Assembly (NCBI GenBank): GCA_035063765.1
Contig: JAPSFT010000001.1
Location: forward strand, 133,497 to 197,496
Direction of reading: 5' to 3'
DNA: 64,000 nucleotides
From: Deltaproteobacteria bacterium
Lineage (GTDB): Bacteria > Myxococcota_A > UBA9160 > PR03
A program made the translations under genes and the position numbers. The first letter of the stretch is position 1. Every line of letters begins with the position of its first letter. A model generated the notes under the pieces. The model saw nothing but the letters and a program-made list of their open reading frames with translations. It ran no database searches and was not told the origin of the DNA. Shown here in pieces: positions 55,309 through 64,000 of the stretch.

Positions 55309-55341
55309 GGCGCGAGTGGGGCTGATTGCCCCACTCGCGCC
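55309..55341 (+). terminator. Strong 14-bp stem hairpin after the hydratase gene
   Basis: GGCGCGAGTGGGGC pairs perfectly with GCCCCACTCGCGCC around TGATT, starting five bases after the TAG of the hydratase. No T tract follows, but stem and place make transcription termination very likely. Confidence 0.8.
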
Positions 55342-55434
55342 GTCACGCGCCACGCCGCGACCGGGCGGCTCGCCCGGAAGCCGGCGCAAGCGGTACGTCG
55401 GTTGCATCGCAAGGACCCAGGAGGCCTTGCACCG

Positions 55435-56589
55435 ATGCCCGCAGTGGATCGCCTCGCCGTCCGGCCGCTCCCGCAACTCGACGAGCTCCGAGCCTGGGTC
55501 GCACCCGGCCCCGGCCCGCGCGTCACCGTCCATCTCCCGATCCAACGCGCCGTCCCCGACCTCCGCCAGAACGCACCCTTGCTCGAGCGCGCCGCGCGCG
55601 AAGTGGAGGCGCGTCTGCTCGCGCTCGGTGTCGATCCTGCGCGCGCGGGCGCACGCGCCGCGGCGTTGCTCGCGATCGACCTCGAGCTCGCCCGCCTGCC
55701 CGCCGGCACGCGCGCCCTCGTCGCGCTCCAGGACAGTCGTGCGCTCCATGCGATCGCGCTTCCCGATTCGACACCGTATCGCGTAGACGTGGGAGAGAGC
55801 TTCGTGCTGCGGCCGCTCCTGCAAGCGCTCCAGCGCCATGCTCCGTTCCGGGTCCTGACGGTGTCGCTGAACCGCGTTGCACTCTGGGAGAGCGGCCCGG
55901 ACGGACTGCGCGAGACGCCGCTGGCCGGTGTGCCAGCGAGCCTCCCCGAGGCGCTCGGCCAGGAGCTCACCGCAAAGCAGATCCGCGTGCGAGGGACCGG
56001 CCGCGGCGGCACGCAGCCGGTCTTCTACTCGCACGGAAGCGCCAGGGACGAGCGCAAGCTCGACCTCCAGCGCTTCCACGAGGCGCTGGCGCGTACCCTC
56101 GGCCCCGCCCTCGCCGACCGCGCATCGCCGATCGTGCTCGCCGCCACCGAGGACCACCAGGGCGGCCTGCGCGCGCTCGTGAAGCTGCCTTCGCTGCTCG
56201 GCGAGGCGCTCGTCGGCAACTTCGATCACGCGACCGCCGCCGAGCTGGCCGAGCGTTGCGCGCCGGTCGTCGAGCGCTGGCGGGCACGCCGCGCCGATCA
56301 GGCTGGCGAGGACTGGGAGCGCGCGCGCAACCGCGGCAAGGCGATCGACCTGCTCGACGACGTCGGGGCCGCCGCGCTGGCAGGGCGGGTCTGGCGGCTG
56401 TGGATCGACGCCGAGCGCTCGCTGGCGGGGCGCCTCGATCCCGACACCGGCTGCACGCTCCGTGGCGACGGCTACGGGGACGCGCTCGACGCGCTCTGCG
56501 AGCTGGTGCTGGCGCGTGGCGGAGAGGTCATCCCCGTCGACGCGGCCCGGCTGCCTTCGGCCAACGGCGTGGCCGCCGAGCTGCGCTGA
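55435..56589 (+). CDS. baeRF3-like (bacterial archaeo-eukaryotic release-factor family) protein
   Basis: 384 residues. N-terminal LRAWVAPGPGPRVTVHLPIQR, followed by FVLRPLLQALQRHAPFRVLTVSLNRVALWE, typical of the eRF1-related baeRF family, with an alpha/beta middle domain and C-terminal L7Ae-like segment (LAGRLDPDTGCTLRGDGY, AELVLARGGEVIPV). The family is thought to act on stalled or hibernating ribosomes but is barely characterised. GGAGG precedes ATG 55435. Operon-linked to the CBS-DksA gene. Confidence 0.75.
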   Translation: MPAVDRLAVRPLPQLDELRAWVAPGPGPRVTVHLPIQRAVPDLRQNAPLLERAAREVEARLLALGVDPARAGARAAALLAIDLELARLPAGTRALVALQDSRALHAIALPDSTPYRVDVGESFVLRPLLQALQRHAPFRVLTVSLNRVALWESGPDGLRETPLAGVPASLPEALGQELTAKQIRVRGTGRGGTQPVFYSHGSARDERKLDLQRFHEALARTLGPALADRASPIVLAATEDHQGGLRALVKLPSLLGEALVGNFDHATAAELAERCAPVVERWRARRADQAGEDWERARNRGKAIDLLDDVGAAALAGRVWRLWIDAERSLAGRLDPDTGCTLRGDGYGDALDALCELVLARGGEVIPVDAARLPSANGVAAELR

Positions 56590-56602
56590 GAGAGGAGCTG
56601 CG

Positions 56603-57397
56603 ATGGAAGCCCGCGTGAAGGCCCTGATGAGCGGCGATCCCGTCTCGGTCGACGCCGACGCCTCGGCGCTCGAGGCCTTCGAGCGCATGTGGGAACGTGG
56701 GATCCGCCACCTCCCGGTGTGCGACGCCGAGCGGCGCGTGATCGGCGTGCTCTCGATCGAGGACGTGCGCGCAGCCCTGCCCTTCCCGATCAGCCTGCGT
56801 CGCGCGCTCGCGCCGGGCGAGCGCGCGGCGGCGCGCGAGTGGCGGGTGGGCGAGATCATGAGCCACGCGCCCGAGACGCTCGGGCCCGAGCAGTCCGTGG
56901 CCGAGGCCGCCGAACGCATGGCCGAGCACCGGATCGGCTGCCTCCCGATCGTCGACGACGAGGAGCGGCTCGTCGGGCTGCTCTCCGAGACCGACGTGCT
57001 GTGGGCGCTCGCCACCTCGCTCGGCCTGCGGCGGGACGACGGCCGGCGCGGTCGCGCCGCCGACCTCGCAGCGCTCGTGGCCGAGCTCGAGCGCGAGCGA
57101 GAGCAGATCCGCACGCGCCTCGAGCGCAGCCAGGCCGGGGAGCGCGAACTCGAGCAGAGCGAGCGCGAGCTCCCTCTCGACGAGGCCGAACGTGGGGCCG
57201 ATCGGGCTGCGATCGAAGCGGCGCGCACCCTCGACGAGATGGCACTGCAGCGACTGGCAGCGATCGACCGCGCGCTCGACCGCGCGGGCCAGCAGCAGCT
57301 CGGCGTCTGCGAGCGCTGTGGTGGCTCGATCCCGGTGCCTCGGCTGCGCGCGCTGCCCGGCACGACGACCTGCATCGCCTGCGCTCGCGGGCGCTAG
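56603..57397 (+). CDS. CBS-pair protein fused to a DksA/TraR-type zinc finger
   Basis: 264 residues. Two CBS domains (~1-60 and ~75-135: VKALMSGDPVSVDAD, HLPVCDAERRVIGVLSIEDVRAAL; IMSHAPETLGPEQSV, GCLPIVDDEERLVGLLSETDV), a coiled-coil (~155-215) rich in Glu/Arg, and a C4 zinc finger CERCGGSIPVPRLRALPGTTTC. A DksA-like tip on an adenosine-nucleotide sensor would let nucleotide levels tune RNA polymerase. GAGAGGAG before ATG 56603. Confidence 0.85.
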   Translation: MEARVKALMSGDPVSVDADASALEAFERMWERGIRHLPVCDAERRVIGVLSIEDVRAALPFPISLRRALAPGERAAAREWRVGEIMSHAPETLGPEQSVAEAAERMAEHRIGCLPIVDDEERLVGLLSETDVLWALATSLGLRRDDGRRGRAADLAALVAELEREREQIRTRLERSQAGERELEQSERELPLDEAERGADRAAIEAARTLDEMALQRLAAIDRALDRAGQQQLGVCERCGGSIPVPRLRALPGTTTCIACARGR

Positions 57398-57410
57398 CCA
57401 GGCGCCGCGC

Positions 57411-59933
<2,523 letters not shown>

Positions 59934-60063
59934 GGACGACCAACTTCACCTCCAGACGCTCATCTCCAGACGGATGCGCCGCTCCGGCGTGCAGCCACGG
60001 CGCCCGGGGCGATGCACCGCGCGACGCGCGCCCGCTCGGGGACAGGCCCGGGGGGGGGGGGGG
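59934..60063. other. Non-coding gap with 15-G run (60050-60064)
   Basis: Between the recQ start and the MYXO-CTERM fragment. The 15 consecutive G, beginning after a C-rich segment, is the longest homopolymer in the window. No gene is readable across it. It could be natural, a sequencing error or an assembly join. Confidence 0.7.
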
Positions 60064-60405
60064 GTAGCGCGACGCGCGGGCTCGGGCGGCGCGAGCGCGG
60101 GCTCGGGCGGCGCGAGCGCGGGCTCGGGCGGCGCGAGCGCGGGCTCGGGCGGCGCGAGTGCGGGCTCGGGCGGCGCGAGCGCGGGCTCGGGCGGCGCGAG
60201 CGCGGGCTCGGGCGGCGCGAACGCGGGCTCGGGCGGCGCGACCGCGGCGTCCGCGGACGATGGCGGCTGCGGCTGCCGGGTGGCGCCGGCGCGCACGAGC
60301 GCGACGGCCGCGCTTGCCGCGCTCCTCGGAGGGCTCTTGCTCGGCGCGCGTCGCCGGGTGCGCTCGGGCCGCGGGGTTCCGCGCCGGACCGACCTCCCCT
60401 CCTGA
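60064..60405 (+). pseudogene. Headless 3' fragment of a MYXO-CTERM-type surface protein
   Basis: The frame encodes a run of eight AGSGGAS-type heptads and then DDGGCGCRV, a ~20-residue hydrophobic stretch (ATAALAALLGGLLLGA) and RRRVRS. This is the MYXO-CTERM sorting signal of Myxococcota surface proteins (Cys-containing lead, membrane helix, Arg cluster). No start codon or N-terminal domain exists: upstream is the 15-G run and recQ on the other strand. It is a truncated gene, or the gene was cut by an assembly break. Confidence 0.7.
60076..60243. repeat. 21-bp tandem repeat, eight copies
   Basis: Eight units of GCGGGCTCGGGCGGCGCGAGC-type (168 bp) encode the Ala-Gly-Ser-Gly-Gly-Ala-Ser linker of the MYXO-CTERM fragment. 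The last two units vary (Asn and Thr in place of Ser). Not a CRISPR: no spacers. Confidence 0.95.
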
Positions 60406-60426
60406 GCCGGGAGCAACGGCGCGCTC

Positions 60427-61656
60427 ATGAGCCTCGACGTCGTCATCGTCGGCGCGGGCACCGCCGGCGCGGCGGCCGCGCTCGCTTGCGCGAAGGCGGG
60501 GCTCCGCACCCTGTGCGTCGATCGACGACCGCTCGCGGAGGCCGGCGCGCGCTGGGTGAACGGGGTCGCGGCCGCTCACTTCGACGCGGCCGGCCTCGCG
60601 CGCCCGGAGGCCTCCGAGCTCCGCAGCGCCGGTGGGCTCTTTCACCTCGTCGCCGGTTGGGGCCCGAAGCGTGTCCGCGTCGCGCGCAGCGCGGTGCTCG
60701 AGGTCGACATGCGCGCGCTCGGCGCGCGGCTGCGCGCGCTCGCGGAGGACGCAGGCGCGGAACTCCTCGGCGAGGTGAGCGTAGGCACCGTCGACGGCCG
60801 CACGCTCGACTCCTCCGCAGGCCTGCTCCGGGCGCGCTATTTCGTCGACGCGAGCGGGCTCGCGGGCGCGCGCTTGCTCGGGCAGCCGCGCGTCCGGCGG
60901 GAGGACCTCTGCGCCGCGGCGCAAGAGGTGCGACGAGTGCGCGATCCCGGGGCCGCGCGCGCGTACTTCGAGCGGAACGCGGCCGCGCCGGGGGACGCGC
61001 TCTGCTTCACCGGGATCGCGGGCGGGTATTCCATCGTGAACGTGCGGCTCGAAGGCGACGAGGTGAGCCTGCTCACGGGCTCCATCCCGGCGCTCGGCCA
61101 TCCCTCGGGGCGACAGCTCCTCGACGACTTCGTGGCCGGCGAGCGCTGGATCGGCGAGGTGGTGTTCGGCGGCGCCCGCCCGATCCCGCTCTGCGCTCCG
61201 CTCGCGCGGCTCGCCTCCGAGAACGTCGCGCTCATTGGGGATGCCGGCTGCCAGGTGTTCGCCGCGCACGGCTCCGGGATCGGGCCGGGGCTGGTCGCCG
61301 CGCGACTGCTCGCCGAAGCGCTCGCGCGAGGCGAGGGTCCGCGCGGCTACGCCGCCGAATGGCACCGCAGGTACGGGCGTCTGTTCGGCGCCTATGATTG
61401 GTTTCGTCGCTTCTCGAGCTTGCTCGGCCCCGCCGACCTCGAGCTCTTGCTCGACAGTGGGCTGCTCGACGATGAGTCCGCGCGCGCCGGACTCGAACAG
61501 CGACTGCCTGCGCTCGCGCCACGCGCGCTCCCCGCGAAGCTCGCCGGGCTCTACCGCGCGCGACGGCTGGCGGGTCCGCTCGCGGGGCTCGTCGCGCGGC
61601 GAGCGAGCAACCGAGTCGCCGAAGCGGTCACGCGCCGCACGCGTGACCGCGCGTGA
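60427..61656 (+). CDS. FAD-dependent oxidoreductase (geranylgeranyl-reductase-like)
   Basis: 409 residues. N-terminal dinucleotide fold VVIVGAGTAGAAAALACAKAG, a DxR-like tract (CVDRRPLAEAG), and second FAD motif VALIGDAGCQVFAAHGSGIGPGLVAARLLAEAL. Groups with flavin monooxygenase/GGR-type enzymes; substrate unknown. GGGAG before ATG 60427. 113 bp upstream of the MATE gene. Confidence 0.87.
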   Translation: MSLDVVIVGAGTAGAAAALACAKAGLRTLCVDRRPLAEAGARWVNGVAAAHFDAAGLARPEASELRSAGGLFHLVAGWGPKRVRVARSAVLEVDMRALGARLRALAEDAGAELLGEVSVGTVDGRTLDSSAGLLRARYFVDASGLAGARLLGQPRVRREDLCAAAQEVRRVRDPGAARAYFERNAAAPGDALCFTGIAGGYSIVNVRLEGDEVSLLTGSIPALGHPSGRQLLDDFVAGERWIGEVVFGGARPIPLCAPLARLASENVALIGDAGCQVFAAHGSGIGPGLVAARLLAEALARGEGPRGYAAEWHRRYGRLFGAYDWFRRFSSLLGPADLELLLDSGLLDDESARAGLEQRLPALAPRALPAKLAGLYRARRLAGPLAGLVARRASNRVAEAVTRRTRDRA

Positions 61657-61769
61657 GGCGGCCGCTGCGCCGCTCCTCCTCCGACCCGTGTGACGGCGCG
61701 GGTTCACCGCTCACGTGAAGCTCGGGTGCGCTTGCGGCGTTCAAGGGGTGAGGCACACTGCCGCGCCCC

Positions 61770-63140
61770 ATGCAGCTCGAGCTCGTGAGCGAACCCACTC
61801 GCCCGAGGCCACCCCTCGGCGACGAGGCGCGCGCGCTCGTGCGCCTCGCCATCCCGCTCGCCGCCGCGAACCTCGGGCAGATGCTGATCGGCGTGGTGGA
61901 CACCGCGGTGGTCGGCCGGCTCGGCGAGGTCGAGCTCGGCGCCGCGGGCATCGGCAACACCATGTACTTCGGTGTCACCATCATCGGCATGGGCCTCATG
62001 CTCGGCCTCGACCCGCTGGTGAGCCAGGCGATCGGCGCGGGTGAGCGCCGCCACGCGCTGCACCTGCTCTGGCAGGGCGTCTGGCTCGCGGTGGCTGCCG
62101 GGCTGCCGCTCTCGCTCGTCATCCTCGGGCTCGGCGCCGCGCTCGAGCGCATGGGGCTCGCACCCGAGACGGCCTCCGCCGCGCGCGCCTACCTCATCCC
62201 GCGACTCCCGAGCCTCCTACCCTATCTCGCCTTCGTCGCGTGCCGCAGCTACCTCCAGGCGGTGAGCGTGACGCGCCCGGTGGTGGTCTCGGTGGTGGTC
62301 GCTAACGTGCTGAACGTCCCCTTGAGCTGGGCGCTCGTGTTCGGCTTCGAGAGCCTCGCCATCCCCGCGCTCGGCATCGCCGGCGCCGCCTGGGCGAGCA
62401 CGGTATGCACTTTGGCGCAGCTCGCGGTCTTGGTGGTGGCGGTTCGGCGCGAGTCAGCGGGGCTCGAGGGCAGCTCGTGGCGGCCGGAGCGCGACGCGAT
62501 GCTGCGCGCGTTCCGCATCGGCTTGCCGGTCGGGCTCACCTTGCTCGCCGAGTTCGGCGTGTTCGGGCTGGTGAACGTGCTCATGGGCAACATCGACGCG
62601 CGCACGCTCGCCGGGCACCAGGTCGCCATCACGCTCGCGAGCACGACGTTCATGGTTCCGGTCGGGATCGGCGCAGCCGCCTCCGTGCGAGTCGGCAACG
62701 CGATCGGGCGCGGCGACGCCGCGGGCGCGCGCCTCGCCGGGCTCATCGCGCTCGGCGGGGGGCTCGCCTTCATGAGCCTCTCCGCGCTCGCCTTTCTCGT
62801 CTTCCCGCGCGAGCTCAGCCGCATCGTGACCGATCAGCCGGACGTCATCGAGGCGGCGGTGCCGCTCATCGGGATCGCGGCCATGTTTCAGCTCTCGGAC
62901 GGCGCGCAGGCGGTCGCCGCGGGCGCCCTCCGTGGCGCGGGCGACACTCGCTTCCCGCTCTTCGCGAACCTGGCGGGGCACTACCTGGTGGGGCTGCCCA
63001 TCGGGGCCGTCTTCGGATTCGCGCTCGGGCGCGGCGCGACCGGGCTCTGGTGGGGGCTCAGCGCCGGGCTCACCGGGGTCGCGCTCTCGCTGTCACTCCG
63101 CTTTCTCCGCCTCTCGGCCCGACCGCTCGCCCGGGCGTGA
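61770..63140 (+). CDS. MATE-family multidrug/toxin efflux transporter
   Basis: 456 residues, 12 hydrophobic helices. DTAVVGRLGEVELGAAGIGNTMYF and GLDPLVSQAIGAG near the N-terminus; the second half repeats it with NVLMGNIDARTLAGHQVAI and ALRGAGDTRFPL. NorM-like Na+ or H+ antiporter. Overlaps the NUDIX gene by the GTGA junction. Confidence 0.92.
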   Translation: MQLELVSEPTRPRPPLGDEARALVRLAIPLAAANLGQMLIGVVDTAVVGRLGEVELGAAGIGNTMYFGVTIIGMGLMLGLDPLVSQAIGAGERRHALHLLWQGVWLAVAAGLPLSLVILGLGAALERMGLAPETASAARAYLIPRLPSLLPYLAFVACRSYLQAVSVTRPVVVSVVVANVLNVPLSWALVFGFESLAIPALGIAGAAWASTVCTLAQLAVLVVAVRRESAGLEGSSWRPERDAMLRAFRIGLPVGLTLLAEFGVFGLVNVLMGNIDARTLAGHQVAITLASTTFMVPVGIGAAASVRVGNAIGRGDAAGARLAGLIALGGGLAFMSLSALAFLVFPRELSRIVTDQPDVIEAAVPLIGIAAMFQLSDGAQAVAAGALRGAGDTRFPLFANLAGHYLVGLPIGAVFGFALGRGATGLWWGLSAGLTGVALSLSLRFLRLSARPLARA

Positions 63141-63838
63141 CCCCGCCCGGGCCGCGCCTTGCTAGACTCATTCGCGCCGTGGACCCCGCCGAGAGCCCGC
63201 TCACGCCCGAGGTCGTTCGGGCGGCCCTCGCGCTGCCGAGCCCGCTGCCGGCGATACCGCCGCCGGCCAGCGCGCGGCCGGCGGCGGTGGTCGTGCCGGT
63301 GCGACTCGACGAGGCGCCGCGCGCGCTCTGCGTGTTCCGCTCGCGCGCGCTCCGCGAGCACCCCGGCGAGGTCGCATTTCCAGGTGGAAAATGTGATCGC
63401 GATGACGCGAGCCTGGAAGCCACCGCGCTCCGCGAGCTCCGCGAGGAGCTCGCGGTCTCGCCCGGCGAGGTGACCCTGCTCGGCGCGCTCACGCCGATCC
63501 CGGTCATCACCGGGCGCTACCTCATCCATCCCTTCGTGGCCGCGCTCGACCCGCGCGCCCGGCCGCGCGTGGCGAGCGCAGAGACCGAGCGGATCGCCGA
63601 GCTCCCGCTCCTCGCCTGGCTGGAGGGCGGCCGCCGCCACGGCGCGGTCGCCTCGAGCTTCGGCGACGCGCCGATCTTGCTCCCGCATTTCGAGGTCGAG
63701 GACCGCATCCTCTACGGGGCGAGCGCCTTCATCTTCTTCGAGCTCATCTCGCGCCTGGCGAGGTTCCGCGGTCGAGAGCTGGCGCCACCCGTCGTCACGA
63801 ACGAGCTGCCCTGGGCGGGGCGCTACCGCGAGCCGTGA
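63137..63838 (+). CDS. NUDIX hydrolase, CoA pyrophosphatase type
   Basis: 233 residues. LREHPGEVAFPGGKCDRDDASLEATALRELREELAV contains the NUDIX box plus the upstream GEVxFPGGK lead typical of NudL/NUDT7-like CoA diphosphatases, then PIPVITGRYLIHPFVA. Would split CoA to 3',5'-ADP and phosphopantetheine. Start GTG 63137 overlaps the MATE TGA; a GTG at 63179 is the alternative. Confidence 0.85.
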   Translation: MTPPGPRLARLIRAVDPAESPLTPEVVRAALALPSPLPAIPPPASARPAAVVVPVRLDEAPRALCVFRSRALREHPGEVAFPGGKCDRDDASLEATALRELREELAVSPGEVTLLGALTPIPVITGRYLIHPFVAALDPRARPRVASAETERIAELPLLAWLEGGRRHGAVASSFGDAPILLPHFEVEDRILYGASAFIFFELISRLARFRGRELAPPVVTNELPWAGRYREP

Positions 63839-63860
63839 CGCGCGGCCGCGCCGCCCCGCG

Positions 63861-64000
63861 CTACTCGGGGCAGGGCGTGCCGAGCGGCGCCGGCGCGGGC
63901 AGAGTGGCGCGGCCGGTGTCGAGGTAGCTCCGGAAGAAGCAGCCGTACTGATACTTCACCTGGTCGAGCTGCGCGTAGATGTAGTGCGGGTCGATGATGC
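63861..64000 (-). CDS. C-terminal end of an unrecognised protein, cut by window edge
   Basis: 46 codons of open frame on the minus strand reach the window end: IDPHYIYAQLDQVKYQYGCFF ... PLGTPCPE then TAG at 63861. Two Cys in a Tyr/Phe-rich stretch suggest an exported protein. It converges with the NUDIX gene (22-bp gap). No family recognised. Confidence 0.5.
   Translation of the reverse strand, partial: IIDPHYIYAQLDQVKYQYGCFFRSYLDTGRATLPAPAPLGTPCPE

Noticed and set aside
60076-60243. CRISPR-like array
   Set aside because: Units are adjacent 21-bp tandem repeats coding for a Gly/Ser/Ala linker; there are no spacers and no cas genes.
59946-60509. Minus-strand Pro/Ala-rich 187-residue frame across the repeats
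   Set aside because: It is the complement of the 21-bp repeats, overlaps the FAD oxidoreductase start, and lacks any recognisable domain.

Overview
The window is a very GC-rich, gene-dense bacterial chromosome segment. It has many 1-4 bp start/stop overlaps, frequent GTG and TTG starts, and Shine-Dalgarno GGAG motifs. The gene content fits a lineage of the former Deltaproteobacteria (Myxococcota or a relative): a c-di-AMP cyclase operon with glmM, IcmF, many acyl-CoA enzymes, hybrid histidine kinases, and a MYXO-CTERM tail near the right end. No species can be named from the sequence alone.

Left part (1-6.4 kb, minus strand): an acyl-CoA/branched-chain catabolic operon of thiolase, 3-hydroxybutyryl-CoA dehydrogenase, HMG-CoA lyase, carboxyltransferase beta subunit, a MerR regulator and a truncated icmF. 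Next (6.4-23.4 kb, minus strand) is a long housekeeping run: tilS, ftsH, folP, cdaA, cdaR, glmM, a pdxJ homologue that has lost its catalytic residues, bifunctional nnr, tsaE, aspartate kinase, a ComEA-like protein, yihY, cysteine desulfurase, mnmA, rnc, era.

Middle: 23.5-28.3 kb holds a MaoC-type dehydratase, an acyl-CoA synthetase, a GT9 glycosyltransferase, a small Met/Cys-rich exported protein, tRNA-Met(CAT) and an exported TolB/FlgO-like protein. From 28.4 to 32.9 kb lie two overlapping multi-domain histidine kinases. About 32.4-39.2 kb is clearly less GC-rich and looks like acquired DNA. It carries an 850-residue protein joining a YcgR-like PilZ module, a LuxD-like acyl hydrolase and a SAM methyltransferase, followed by a 1009-residue winged-helix/AAA/TPR regulator. 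This pair is the best candidate here for an undescribed system.

Right part: 39.2-43 kb has acyl-CoA synthetase, rhomboid, SDR and an exported Arg-rich protein. From 43.2 to 49.4 kb there are a group-2 sigma factor, divergent from a diiron ferritin-like protein, a penicillin-acylase-family enzyme and an aldonolactone-oxidase-like flavoprotein. From 49.4 to 53.6 kb come an ABC1/AarF kinase, a ribbon-helix-helix/zinc-ribbon regulator with an obvious operator, citrate synthase and an enoyl-CoA hydratase. From 53.7 to 59.9 kb come a histidine phosphatase, a second hydratase, a strong terminator hairpin, a baeRF-type protein, a CBS-DksA fusion and a RecQ with long charged tails. A 15-G run at 60050-60064 followed by a headless MYXO-CTERM fragment marks a likely break or join. 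Beyond it are an FAD oxidoreductase, a MATE transporter, a CoA-pyrophosphatase-type NUDIX enzyme and the end of an unknown gene, with more TTG leucine codons than to the left.
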